Assembly: GCF_017833415.1 (NCBI RefSeq)
Contig: NZ_JAFICC010000005.1
Location: 124,001-188,000, forward strand
Source: Flavobacterium sp. 1355
GTDB taxonomy: Bacteria; Bacteroidota; Bacteroidia; Flavobacteriales; Flavobacteriaceae
Direction of reading: 5' to 3'
Length of the DNA: 64,000 nucleotides
Shown: positions 42,990 to 52,173 of the stretch, in pieces
Layout: every line of letters begins with the position of its first letter
Numbering within the stretch: position 1 is the first letter of the stretch
Position numbers and translations under genes: made by a program
The notes under the pieces: model-generated
Database searches by the model: none
The model's input: only the letters and a program-made list of their open reading frames with translations
What the model was told of the DNA's origin: nothing

Positions 42990-44174
42990 TTAACGGGTTT
43001 TACGTTTTAAGATTTCATTTTTATTGTTGGGTTTAAACGATGCCCCGGCGCAACGCATCACAGCATCAAAACCATAACGGCTTTTCATCCGGTCCATAGC
43101 CTGGTAGAGAGCGAGCATTTCCTGGGTGTCCTGGAAAAGATCAATCTGATACGTGCCGCGAACCAGTCCGCTGAACCTTACCCCGATAAGGCGCAGCCGC
43201 ATGCGGCGCTGGTAGAGTTTCTCAAAAAGGTCCGTAACGGACTGGGTCAGGATATGATCCGCTGAGGTATACTGCACCCGGCATTGTTTGGTCTCGGTGT
43301 CAAAATTGGCATAACGGATTTTAACGGTAACAGTCGAGGTCAGCCACTCTTCGGAGCGGAGCTGAAAGGCCAGCTTTTCCACCATACCCAATAGTACCCT
43401 TTTGAGCTTAGGAATATCGATGGTATCCTGGGAAAAGGTGTGTTCTGTGGATATGGACTTTCTTTCGGTATAAGGCTCTACCGGGTTATGGTCGATGCCG
43501 TTGGCTTTTTTCCATAGCTCGACGCCGTTTTTGCCGATCATCTGCTGCAGGACCTCACAGGGCATCTCCGAAAGGGTCTGGATTTTACGGATCCCGATGC
43601 GCGAGAGCAGCTGGAATGTTTTTTCCCCGACCATGGGTATTTTCTGGATGGACAAAGGATTTAAAAAAGACTGCACCAGCTGTTGGGGTATCTCCAGGTT
43701 CTGTTTCTGCTTGCCTTCCCCGGTCCCGATTTTCGATACGGTTTTATTGATGGAAAGCGCAAAGGTGAGGGGAAGGCCCGTTTCTTTAATTATGGTCCGG
43801 GCAAGTTCATTTGTCCATTTATAACTGCCATGAAATTTGTCCATGCCGGTAATATCCAGATAAAATTCATCGATGCTGGCCTTTTCCACCACGGGCGCTT
43901 TTTCCTGAATGATCGCGGTGATGTCATGGGAAAGGCGTGAGTATAATTCCATGTCACCTTTCATGATTTTGGCCTGTGGGCAAAGCTTCATGGCCATATG
44001 GATGGGCATCGCGGAGCGCACTCCAAAACGACGTGCTTCATAAGAGCACGAGGCCACAACACCCCTTTCGCCTCCGCCGATGATCAGCGGTATTCCGTTT
44101 AATTCGGAATTAGTCAGTCTTTCGCAGGACACGAAAAACGTATTCATATCGATGTGCACAACTGCCCTTTCCAT
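42990..44174 (-). CDS. dinB: Y-family DNA polymerase (Pol IV/DinB-like)
   Basis: 394 residues. Catalytic residues are intact: Asp9 in HIDMNTFFVSCE, and Asp102-Glu103 in SIDEFYLDITG. The palm/finger motif CSYEARRFGVRSAMP, the helix-hairpin-helix segment (IQKIPMVGEKTFQLLSRIGIRK) and a little-finger domain follow. ImuB proteins of the ImuA-B-C system lack these acids, so this is an active translesion polymerase. Transcription is in one unit with the DnaE-type gene one base downstream, then the AlkB-like gene. The very C-terminus is basic and no clear beta-clamp motif was seen. The 330-base upstream region probably holds the operon promoter. Confidence 0.92.
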   Translation of the reverse strand: MERAVVHIDMNTFFVSCERLTNSELNGIPLIIGGGERGVVASCSYEARRFGVRSAMPIHMAMKLCPQAKIMKGDMELYSRLSHDITAIIQEKAPVVEKASIDEFYLDITGMDKFHGSYKWTNELARTIIKETGLPLTFALSINKTVSKIGTGEGKQKQNLEIPQQLVQSFLNPLSIQKIPMVGEKTFQLLSRIGIRKIQTLSEMPCEVLQQMIGKNGVELWKKANGIDHNPVEPYTERKSISTEHTFSQDTIDIPKLKRVLLGMVEKLAFQLRSEEWLTSTVTVKIRYANFDTETKQCRVQYTSADHILTQSVTDLFEKLYQRRMRLRLIGVRFSGLVRGTYQIDLFQDTQEMLALYQAMDRMKSRYGFDAVMRCAGASFKPNNKNEILKRKTR

Positions 44175-44507
44175 AGTCTTTTCTCATTTATACACTACAA
44201 AATTAGTACAGGTTATAACATTATTTCAGTATTGGTATGTTCTAATTTATAACAAATTTGATTAGCCATTTTTTTCTTACAGCACAAAGGCGCGCCAATA
44301 TTGAAAACTTTAAAAAACAGGAAGATTAAGAAAAGGTAAAAAGATTTTTTTTTAATGTGTTTTTTCTGAATTATACCTTACCTTTACACTCCCCTTATCA
44401 AATTCAGGATATCATTTTGCAGTTTTAAAATGACACGTGCCTTTACTTTGGAATTGTTTGTCCAAAGCAGCTTCCTAATTTTACCCGTTAATATAAAGTA
44501 TAGTAAA

Positions 44508-44963
44508 ATGGCATTTGAAAAATACAATTCCCAGCGGTTTATTTACCTGGCCGATGACGACAGCGATGACAGGGAGTTCTTTACTGATGCGCTGAGCGAA
44601 ATTGACCAGGATGTTATCCTAAGACAGGAGCAGGATGGCATGCATTTAATGGATAGCCTGCTTACACTTTCCGGCTCGGAGCTTCCCGAATTTATTTTCC
44701 TGGATATCAACATGCCCGGCAAGTCAGGACTGGAATGTCTCCGGGAGATAAGAAATCTTTCAGGAGGCCTTAAAGAAGTCAGCATCATTATGCTCTCCAC
44801 CAGCAGTGATCCGGAAAATATACAGAAAGCATCAGAACTCGGGGCTACCTGTTATGCGGTCAAACCCAGTTCTTTTGAGAAACTCAAATCATTGCTACGG
44901 GAAGTGCTCTCGATGAATCCTGTTGGGACCCTCCAGGAAAAGAAAAAGTTTCTTTTGCTTTAG
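44508..44963 (+). CDS. Stand-alone receiver (Rcp1-like response regulator)
   Basis: 151 residues from the ATG giving MAFEKYNSQRFIYLADDD; 26 upstream codons are open but unlike the family. It is a receiver domain only: acidic cluster in YLADDDSDDREFF, phospho-acceptor Asp in FIFLDINMPGKSG, LSTSSDPE, and the Lys in AVKPSSFEK. This class (CheY/Rcp1-like, with DDD-S/A-DD) is usually paired with PAS/GAF or phytochrome-type kinases. The multi-PAS kinase at 45591-47585 and its own receiver lie close, so cross-talk is likely. It is a single gene and has no DNA-binding output. Confidence 0.88.
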   Translation: MAFEKYNSQRFIYLADDDSDDREFFTDALSEIDQDVILRQEQDGMHLMDSLLTLSGSELPEFIFLDINMPGKSGLECLREIRNLSGGLKEVSIIMLSTSSDPENIQKASELGATCYAVKPSSFEKLKSLLREVLSMNPVGTLQEKKKFLLL

Positions 44964-45590
44964 ATTTTAGGCTGCTTAAAAGAGACTTTTTGCAACTTCA
45001 CGCTATTGAAAAGGGGATTTGGATTGGCGGGAGTTGCTGCTGCTGTTTTTTAGAAGCTCTTCCCGCTATACCTTCCAGCTGAGCGTGGTGAACTGGCCAA
45101 GCAATCTTTTGTGCCGAACCCCGGCACAAAAGGATTTCACTGCACAGGAGCGAAGCGAACTGGCAAAGCAATCGTGGCTGTATAGTAGGGCCAGAACAGC
45201 TGGCGGCAAAGAGTTTCATACAGGCATTTTAATTATTGAGGTTCCTTTTATGATGACCTGGGTAGCAATAACACAGCAATTAAACAGCTGAAAGCGCCAA
45301 AAATATAAATTGCCTGAATAACCGGACCACCCAGCGACAATATCTGATGTTCTTTGGCTATACTATATTTCTGCCTGTTAAGCACTCATCCAAATCGCTC
45401 CGATAAAAGTATATCGTTTTATCTTAGGTAATTACCACTTAGCTTACTATTAGGAAAAATCAGAGGCAGGTCTATAGGGCTGCTGATTTGGATGTAAGGT
45501 AATTTTTTAAAGTGCGATATAATAAATTTAAGTAAAAGCAGACTTCTATTGGTCACTTATTTTGTTGCCGGCTTTTTATATTTCTGATAA
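44964..45590. other. Spacer with dispersed repeat copy E
   Basis: No gene seen. The repeat occupies 45044-45180; the remainder up to the kinase gene's stop at 45591 has no recognisable feature. Confidence 0.45.
45044..45180 (+). repeat. Dispersed flavobacterial repeat, copy E (with internal insertion)
   Basis: It starts GTTTTTTAGAAGCTCTTCCCGC, has the perfect hairpin CTTTTGTGCCG-AACCC-CGGCACAAAAG and the GAGCGAAGCGAACTGGCAAAGCAATC tail. It also has an extra GAGCGTGGTGAACTGGCCAAGC inserted before the hairpin, which looks like a duplicate of the tail. Same orientation as the other copies. Confidence 0.8.
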
Positions 45591-47585
45591 TCAGGGATTT
45601 AGTATCGGCAGGTACACGTTAAATACCGCTCCATTCTCATTGCTTTGGTTAGCATCAATTTCGCCATTATGGTTCTGGACGATTTTTTTGCACATGGCCA
45701 GACCGATTCCCGTGCCTGCAAATTCATTTTTTCCGTGCAGCTTCTGGAATATATTAAAAATTTTCGGGGTGTCTTCGGGCTTCATGCCAATCCCGTTATC
45801 GGTAAACTGGATCTTATAATAGGATATTCCTTCCTTAAGATGTACTGAACGAATCTCTTCATCGCAGGCAATACTGCAATGGATATGGATTTTAGGCTGT
45901 ATATCGGGGCGTATAAACTTTAGCGAATTCCCGATAAGGTTGAAAAACAGCTGGGACATCTGCAGTGGAATGCCCTTTATGACCGGCAGGGTATCCCAGG
46001 TCACTTTAGCCCCGGTGCGCTCCATCACCACATCATAATCTTCCAGCGCATTTTTGGCGGTATCTTCAAGGCTGACGGCCACAAAATCGGCATCATCTTT
46101 CGGAAGGGCAGAGTAGGCCAGGACATCACGGATTAATTTGCCCATACGGCTTGTGGCATCCTTTATTTTATGGATATAACCTTGTGATTTTTCATCCAGA
46201 TGTGCTGTGATTTTTCCCTCGAGCAGCTGTACAAAGGTGCTGATCTTGCGAAGCGGTTCCTGCAGGTCATGGGAAGCTATGTAGGCAAATTGCTCGAGTT
46301 CCCCATTGGAATGTATGAGTTGCATGTTGGTGTTTTCCAATTCTTCATTTGTGGCCCTTAGTTCCTCTATAACCGCTCCGATCTCTTCGGTACGCTGCTG
46401 TATCTGGTTTTCCAGTTCCGTTTGCAGTTCCATCCGGATGGTAATATCCTGGGCGGTTCCGTTCAGACGCAGAGGCCTGCCCTCGGGATCAAACACAGTT
46501 TTACCCTGGGCATGCAATATTCTTTTCGTTCCCGTTGTGGGATGAATCACTGTGTAAGTCTCATCATACAGCCCTCCCGACTCAGGATCCAGTGCCCATG
46601 CTACGGCGTTTGCTATCCTTTCCTGATCTTCATCAGAGATAATCGGTATTACTTTATTATACTCTTTTGCCGCCGGATCAAAACCAAACCACTCGATCAG
46701 GCGGTCGGAATAGGTGAGCCCATTCGTGGCCGCATCAATGCTCCAGGTACCGAGCTGCGCCAGTTCAACCGCGCCCCTCATGCTTTGTTCTGCCTCCTCG
46801 AGTTTGTTGCGCGCAATAACCTCCTGAGTTACATCAATAGCCGTACAGATAACACCATAAATTTTGCATTTGGAGTCATACAGAGGTTTGTAGGTGTAAT
46901 CATAGTAGCCATGATAAGGTGATCCATTCTGTATGAACATAATGGGAGATGCCGTTTCGGTATGGATCTCGCCAGTGCTCAGCACATGCTGGTAAACGCC
47001 AAAGAGGTGTGTCTGCTTCATCTCCGGCACTGCTTCCATTATCGGTTTGCCAATGATCGAGTCGCCTTTGCCAAATATTTCAATCATTTTCTCATTGGCC
47101 TGGTGCAGCACCATATCAGGTCCCATATAAACCAGTTTGGCCACCGGGGAATTGTAAAAAACCGTACGGGAGAACTCTTCGCTTTCCTCCACCTTACGTC
47201 TTTGGATAACCTGCAGGGTCTGGTCCATAACCCAGATGGCGACTTTTTTTACCCTCCCGGCAGCATCTTTTAGTGGGGAATAGACAAAAGAAAAATAGAC
47301 GGTCTCTTCTCTGCCGTTTCTAACGAGTGTGACCTGGGCTTCCTCTGCCGAGTAAGGCTCGCCGCTTTTTATAACACCGGCCAGTGCAGCCTCGTAGTGG
47401 GGGCGGGCTTCGGCGAATGTATCCCAGTGGTGATGCCCAAGGATGGCCTCGCGCGGCTTTCCGGTTGCTTTTATATAATTTTCGTTTACTATTTCCGCTA
47501 TAAGGGACCCGGCATCCAAAATACAGATGCCCACCGGAGCGCTTTTTACTAATAAATAAAGTTCCTGTTGGTTTTCGATATTCAT
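45591..47585 (-). CDS. Multi-PAS sensor histidine kinase
   Basis: 664 residues with no membrane helices. There are three PAS domains: about 10-125 (ICILDAGSLIAEIVNENY, then VYFSFVYSPLKDAAGRV), 135-265 (FYNSPVAKLVYMGPDMVLHQANE) and 275-390 (LGTWSIDAATNGLTYSDRLIEWFG). A coiled coil leads to the HisKA helix with the phosphorylated His in YIASHDLQEPLRKI. The catalytic domain shows NLIGNSLKFI, FTDNGIGM and GTGIGLAMCKKIV. The layout is that of cytoplasmic phytochrome-like or PAS kinases that phosphorylate small Rcp1-type receivers. Its start codon overlaps the stop of the receiver gene (ATGA), giving a cognate pair. The sensed signal is unknown. Confidence 0.9.
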   Translation of the reverse strand: MNIENQQELYLLVKSAPVGICILDAGSLIAEIVNENYIKATGKPREAILGHHHWDTFAEARPHYEAALAGVIKSGEPYSAEEAQVTLVRNGREETVYFSFVYSPLKDAAGRVKKVAIWVMDQTLQVIQRRKVEESEEFSRTVFYNSPVAKLVYMGPDMVLHQANEKMIEIFGKGDSIIGKPIMEAVPEMKQTHLFGVYQHVLSTGEIHTETASPIMFIQNGSPYHGYYDYTYKPLYDSKCKIYGVICTAIDVTQEVIARNKLEEAEQSMRGAVELAQLGTWSIDAATNGLTYSDRLIEWFGFDPAAKEYNKVIPIISDEDQERIANAVAWALDPESGGLYDETYTVIHPTTGTKRILHAQGKTVFDPEGRPLRLNGTAQDITIRMELQTELENQIQQRTEEIGAVIEELRATNEELENTNMQLIHSNGELEQFAYIASHDLQEPLRKISTFVQLLEGKITAHLDEKSQGYIHKIKDATSRMGKLIRDVLAYSALPKDDADFVAVSLEDTAKNALEDYDVVMERTGAKVTWDTLPVIKGIPLQMSQLFFNLIGNSLKFIRPDIQPKIHIHCSIACDEEIRSVHLKEGISYYKIQFTDNGIGMKPEDTPKIFNIFQKLHGKNEFAGTGIGLAMCKKIVQNHNGEIDANQSNENGAVFNVYLPILNP

Positions 47586-47971
47586 AAGTTTTGGATTAAA
47601 TAGGGACGCAGCAGATTCGAAAGTTCTTTTATACTGGTAGGTTTTGTGAGAAAACCGCTGGCTCCTTCAGCTTTGAGTTTACGGGCTGCTGCAGCATCCG
47701 ACGATGTAGAAAGCATAATTACCGGTATATCCTTTAAGCCTGCCGTCGATTTTAAGGCAGCCAGAAATTCCTGCCCGTTTATAATCGGCATATTGAGGTC
47801 CAGAAAAATAATGTCGGCCATAAGCTCGCCGCTTGTCAGTTTTTGCAGTGCCTTTACAGAATTGGTAAAAGAAAAACAGCTTGCCCCATCTGAGAGGTAC
47901 TCTACGGCCGCCAGAAAGAATTCAATATCATCAGCGTCATCGTCAATGTGAAAAATTTTTGTATATCCCAT
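47582..47971 (-). CDS. Stand-alone receiver paired with the multi-PAS kinase
   Basis: 129 residues, receiver only: acidic cluster in HIDDDADDIEFF, phospho-acceptor Asp in IIFLDLNMPIING, LSTSSDAA, and the Lys in FLTKPTSIK. It is a paralogue of the receiver at 44508-44963 (shared LDxNMP and LSTSSD). The stop TGA overlaps the kinase ATG by four bases, so the two are translated together. Without an effector domain it must act by protein contact, for example on another kinase or through phosphotransfer. Confidence 0.9.
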   Translation of the reverse strand: MGYTKIFHIDDDADDIEFFLAAVEYLSDGASCFSFTNSVKALQKLTSGELMADIIFLDLNMPIINGQEFLAALKSTAGLKDIPVIMLSTSSDAAAARKLKAEGASGFLTKPTSIKELSNLLRPYLIQNL

Positions 47972-48163
47972 TACAGCAAGTTAATCAATTATCGTGATTT
48001 TAAAAAATACTTTATTTAAAAAATGCGATTTATCGCTTTACACTGCATGGATTAATCAGGGCATTGCCCGATTTTCCATAAGCTTATATTTTGATAATGA
48101 GCCAATTCTGGAATCCTTACTCCTTTTTTTAGTATTAAATTTTCTTTCCTCCATTGTGAGGCT

Positions 48164-50338
48164 TTACCATTGCACCTTAATTACGCTCTGACCTGAAACT
48201 CTATACTCGTGTCTATTAGCATTTTCGTGGAAGGCTTTCAGAAGTTCTTTATCCTGAAACACTTTCATGTTAATTTTTCGGTCTCCCAGTTTTATAATCT
48301 TCAAATTACAGCACATGGCTATATCACCATCCAGATGGATGGTGATTGATTTTCCTCTTTTGTTTTGCCCGATAATAGGATAATCGATAAAAAGCAGAAA
48401 GTCATCCTCTATTTTAATGTATTGCCTTGGCACCACGCCAAATGGCATGCCGGCGCCATAGACTTCCTGACCTACCTGTCCGCTTTTTTCCCAGCCATTG
48501 TACAGATCTTCCAGGGGAACCCATAAATCCGGCTGTATTTCTCCGGTTTTTACTTCTTCTGAAAGCATTTCTTTGGGCAGCATTGCAGGATAATAGTAGG
48601 CAATCCTTGCAACCGCATACTTAATGAACTCCGGAAGCAGTGTTTTTAGGGCCGGTAAAATTTCCACATCTTTGGCCTGAACCATATATTCGGATAGGGC
48701 GGCATATACTTCCAATTCTTCATAGGCGGCCGTATAAGGCGCGTCATTGAGGGGAAAGATCGAGAAGAAATTCGTGTAATTCTTGCCAAAGCCGTATTTG
48801 CAGTCATAGAGCTGAATGTTTTTAAATAATCCGGTAAGGCAGGTATAACTTAAGTCCAGGTATAATTTTTTATGGGTAATTTTATACAGTTCCAGTAATG
48901 CGCCGGCTGCAAAGGCGGTATTATTGGCCTGGTATAAAATATCAAGCCCGAGATCTTCCAGTTTTTTTGCCGCTTTTTCCGCTTCGTTCAGATAACGCTT
49001 TTCTTTGGTAAGCTTAAAAACCAGTAACATCAAATGCGCGTAAGAACCCGGAACATCATTTTCTCCGCCGGCGCCCGGCGCGGTTTCTTCCTTGATAACC
49101 TCAAGGGTCTGCATCTTATAAAATACAGGCCATGTATAATCAAAATGATGCGCCACTTTTATTACATAGTCTATAGAATCCAGAACGAGCTTCTCTGCGG
49201 TTTTGTCTCCCTCTAAAGCGAGCCTTGCCAGATTCATCAGCGGATGATGCAGGTACCAGGAATCCATTACCATTTCTTTCTTTTGCTCTTCAGACTTATC
49301 AAGTTTATCCATCATCGAGGGAAGCCAGCGGTTGATGCAGTTTATTTTGAGATCGTAAAAAGCGGGCAGCCCTCTGATCAAATCCTCGCAGATGGGCTGT
49401 TTTTCGGCGCTCCATTTTTCATATTCCTTAAAAGGGGCCAGTACGGCGAGCTGCACCATGCTCTCGGGAGGGGTTTCATAGTCGCACAGGTAGGCGCTTA
49501 AATAGGGCTTTCCGTCTTTTTGCGTCCAGGCGCCTTTGTTGTGGGTTAAATCCGCAATCACTTTTTGGGCTATTTCCGGCCAGTTGTGATAGTCGATTCT
49601 GGGCTGCTCAAGGACTTTATAGATCTTCACCAGATAATTTAAAAAGTGCTCGCAAATCGTCGTGGTTTCCTCAAATAACTCGCTATCAAGTAGTACATAG
49701 GCATCTGAAATGGTGAAAGCTGTGCCTGCAGGCAGCGGCTGCTCCCTGGTCGCCGGAAGCTGAAATCCAATTTCCGGCCAGCTCCCGCCAACAGTATTTT
49801 TGGATTCGGTTTTGGTAGCCTCACAATATTCAGAAAGGGAAGTCAGATTTTGAAAATAAAAAAAGGATCCGGTCTGCGGTCTGGTAATGCTTGCAAATAA
49901 AAGTCCGGATCGCGATCCGAATTGTTCCATATGAATTTTTCCAGCGGTATTCTCTATGCTTCCAGTTTGCGTAAGGGGCAGGATATCCCTTGGCGAGAAC
50001 GGGATCATCAGGGGCATATTGGCCGTGAATGTGGTGGTATAATGTAAGATGGAGTCCGGGAAATCAACACGGACTTCGTAGCTTCCCAATCTTGAATTCA
50101 GCACAATAACCATAGTGTTTTCCTTCTCAAGAAGATTGGCCAGTTCAAAAGTGCTGTTCATGGCAAATGCGGCGCGAAAGGCTATTTTTCCGCCTTCGGG
50201 CATTATGGCAACAATCCAAAGGGAATCGCCAGTGTTGTAGAATTGATAGGTATAGTTGAGGATTTTCCTTTCCAATAGTATTTCACTATTTTCGATATCG
50301 GCCTGGGCTGTGGCACTCCATGGTGTTACTGTATGCAT
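48164..50338 (-). CDS. Large protein of unknown function with alpha-toroid-like half
   Basis: 724 residues, no signal peptide or membrane segment. The first about 210 residues are beta-rich (LNYTYQFYNTGDSLWIVAIMP, ILHYTTTFTANMPLMIPFSP). The next about 420 are helical with repeated aromatic and Gly turns (LHHPLMNLARLALEGDKTAEKL, GSYAHLMLLVFKLTKEKRYLN, NNTAFAAGALLELYKITHKK). This resembles an (alpha/alpha)6 toroid of glycosidase- or lyase-like proteins. The last 90 are beta-rich again (DDFLLFIDYPIIGQNKRGKSI). No catalytic acids could be assigned. It stands alone between the receiver/kinase pair and an oxidoreductase gene. It may be a carbohydrate-active enzyme, but that is a guess from fold only. 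Confidence 0.6.
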   Translation of the reverse strand: MHTVTPWSATAQADIENSEILLERKILNYTYQFYNTGDSLWIVAIMPEGGKIAFRAAFAMNSTFELANLLEKENTMVIVLNSRLGSYEVRVDFPDSILHYTTTFTANMPLMIPFSPRDILPLTQTGSIENTAGKIHMEQFGSRSGLLFASITRPQTGSFFYFQNLTSLSEYCEATKTESKNTVGGSWPEIGFQLPATREQPLPAGTAFTISDAYVLLDSELFEETTTICEHFLNYLVKIYKVLEQPRIDYHNWPEIAQKVIADLTHNKGAWTQKDGKPYLSAYLCDYETPPESMVQLAVLAPFKEYEKWSAEKQPICEDLIRGLPAFYDLKINCINRWLPSMMDKLDKSEEQKKEMVMDSWYLHHPLMNLARLALEGDKTAEKLVLDSIDYVIKVAHHFDYTWPVFYKMQTLEVIKEETAPGAGGENDVPGSYAHLMLLVFKLTKEKRYLNEAEKAAKKLEDLGLDILYQANNTAFAAGALLELYKITHKKLYLDLSYTCLTGLFKNIQLYDCKYGFGKNYTNFFSIFPLNDAPYTAAYEELEVYAALSEYMVQAKDVEILPALKTLLPEFIKYAVARIAYYYPAMLPKEMLSEEVKTGEIQPDLWVPLEDLYNGWEKSGQVGQEVYGAGMPFGVVPRQYIKIEDDFLLFIDYPIIGQNKRGKSITIHLDGDIAMCCNLKIIKLGDRKINMKVFQDKELLKAFHENANRHEYRVSGQSVIKVQW

Positions 50339-50730
50339 AGGATTATAATTGGTTTATAAAAAGTGATGTTATAATGTCATTAGGCAATGCGCTGCAATTC
50401 AGTTCAAAGCGCAGAATCAGCAAAAGGGAGCAAAGTGCAATAACTCCTCTATTAAGAGCTGATTCTTTCAAATTTCAACAAAAAGGTCTTTTTAAATTTA
50501 CATAATTTTTGCCGGTTCTTATAAAATTTTCCATTTATAAAAACAACAGTAGCCAAGGCGGTTGATGCTGGCACCCCTGCAACTTGTTTGTTCACGGCTG
50601 TTTCACATTTATCTTAGATACGCACCCGAAACTAGGTAATAGCCTATAGTATGAGAATGAATATTTTTTTGCTATCTTAGGGTAACTGAAATCCCTATAC
50701 AGGGCTTGCCTTATAGTTAAAACAGCACTT
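50339..50730. other. Divergent promoter region
   Basis: It lies between two divergent genes. No gene or repeat seen. Promoters for both are expected here, but no box was convincing. Confidence 0.4.
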
Positions 50731-51369
50731 ATGAAAGCATTATTGATAGGAGCGACAGGCTCCACTGGGAAATTCCTGCTCGATGAACTGATACAGGACA
50801 ACGACTATACCGCTGTTACTATTTTCGTAAGACGGTCGACAGGAAGATCGCACCCCAAGCTGACCGAACATGTTATTGACTTTGCCAATCTCAATGAGTT
50901 GAGTGGGCTTATTACCGGAGACGTCCTTTTTTCCTGTCTGGGCACAACGCTAAAAGATGCAGGATCGCAGCAAAAACAGTGGGAGATTGATTTTGAGATT
51001 CCCGCCAATTTTGCCAAAATTGCCAGGCAGAACAGGGTGAGCTCAGTAGTCTTGGTCTCCTCAGATGGCGCCTCTCCAAACAGCAGGATTTTCTATTCCA
51101 GAATGAAAGGCGAATTGGAAACTGCCATTGCCGAACTTGATTTCGGACAGTATATCATATTCAGGCCCGGGCCTCTTTTGCGCCAGGGAACAGACAGAAC
51201 CGGCGAGAAGATAATGTTGAAAGTCCTTGGTTTTTTTAATGGCATCGGACTGCTCAATAAATACAAACCCCTGCCAACAGAGGTGCTGGCAATGAAGCTG
51301 GCAAAGGCACCCTGGAAATTGCCCCAGGGAACCTCTGTTGTAAGACTTCAGGAAATAACTGCATTTTAA
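50731..51369 (+). CDS. NAD(P)-binding oxidoreductase (HTATIP2-like)
   Basis: 212 residues with a Rossmann fold. The dinucleotide motif LIGATGSTGKFLLDELI is at the N-terminus (G-x-T-G-x-x-G). Then come VTIFVRRSTGRSHPKL (basic residues favour NADPH), DVLFSCLGTTLKDAG and VLVSSDGASPNSRIFYSRMKGELE with the Y-x-x-x-K pair of the SDR-type family. It is in the atypical short-chain group with NAD(P)H-binding/HTATIP2-like proteins. Substrate unknown. It is a single gene with a promoter in the divergent spacer. Confidence 0.85.
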   Translation: MKALLIGATGSTGKFLLDELIQDNDYTAVTIFVRRSTGRSHPKLTEHVIDFANLNELSGLITGDVLFSCLGTTLKDAGSQQKQWEIDFEIPANFAKIARQNRVSSVVLVSSDGASPNSRIFYSRMKGELETAIAELDFGQYIIFRPGPLLRQGTDRTGEKIMLKVLGFFNGIGLLNKYKPLPTEVLAMKLAKAPWKLPQGTSVVRLQEITAF

Positions 51370-51669
51370 ACGGACAATATGCAGCCAGGTAATCGGCGGT
51401 ATTTATTTTGGCAGAAGCTGCGCTGCACCCGATATGCTTTTGGTGACAGCATAAAACTTCCAGATATTATAATTGTTTGAATGCTGTAAGATCCGATGTG
51501 TTATCGTGTAAGGTGCTGTCTTATAGCGTTTTGTATTTTTATGTAAGAACTAACATTTTCAATGAGTTCAGGTTCAAAACCTATTGTCTTCATAACCGGG
51601 CCGCCAAACTCCTGTTTAACTTCTTGTCCTTTTTGAAATGTACAATTCATAATTATATGATTTGGTATA

Positions 51670-52146
51670 TTATTCTATTTTTTCGATAATAAGCATCGCA
51701 GTTTTATCTGCTGCCTGCGATACAATTTCCTCCGGAGTACCTGTAAATACTTCCCTGTGTTTTATTGTTCCCACTGGTGTAAGGATATGCAGAAAAATCG
51801 TTCCAACCGGTTTCTCTGCCGTCTCACTGCCACCTTCTGTGGTAAGGCCTGTAAGGGCAACCGTTATATCAGAATGGAATATAAAGGCGGTCCGTTCGGC
51901 AAGCACCTCTGTAACTTCTTCAGATTCGGGCGTATACTGCTCAATAAGAGTGTGGGGAACATGAAGTATCTGTTCCTTGACAAAAACTTCGTAACAAACG
52001 ATACCGCCGCGTAAAACTTTTCCCGATAAAGGCGTCAGGGAAAATTCAGCGCTTAGCTTTCCCGCTGATGCGCTTTCAGCAAAGGCGATATTCCAGCCCT
52101 TTGCCGCTATAGCTTCACTGCATTGTATTATAATCTCTGATGGCAT
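51670..52146 (-). CDS. CinA-family protein (nicotinamide-nucleotide amidase-like)
   Basis: 158 residues, the C-terminal CinA/PncC domain as a stand-alone protein. Conserved features are FAESASAGKLSAEF, VLRGGIVCYEVFVKEQIL, the active-site region ALTGLTTEGGSETAEKPVGTIFL, and a closing AADKTAMLIIEKI. PncC enzymes deamidate nicotinamide mononucleotide in NAD recycling. The canonical T-G-x-A-G-P-x-G-G loop reads T-G-L-T-T-E-G-G here, so activity is not assured. It starts about 30 bases downstream of the DUF6766 gene's stop, on the same strand, and is probably in one transcription unit. Confidence 0.85.
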   Translation of the reverse strand: MPSEIIIQCSEAIAAKGWNIAFAESASAGKLSAEFSLTPLSGKVLRGGIVCYEVFVKEQILHVPHTLIEQYTPESEEVTEVLAERTAFIFHSDITVALTGLTTEGGSETAEKPVGTIFLHILTPVGTIKHREVFTGTPEEIVSQAADKTAMLIIEKIE

Positions 52147-52173
52147 AACAATTAATTTTATTCAACATATATT

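Noticed and set aside
44175..44300. LexA-like operator upstream of the Y-family polymerase gene
   Set aside because: Words such as GTTATAAC are present but no repeated or symmetric arrangement matched another site in the block.
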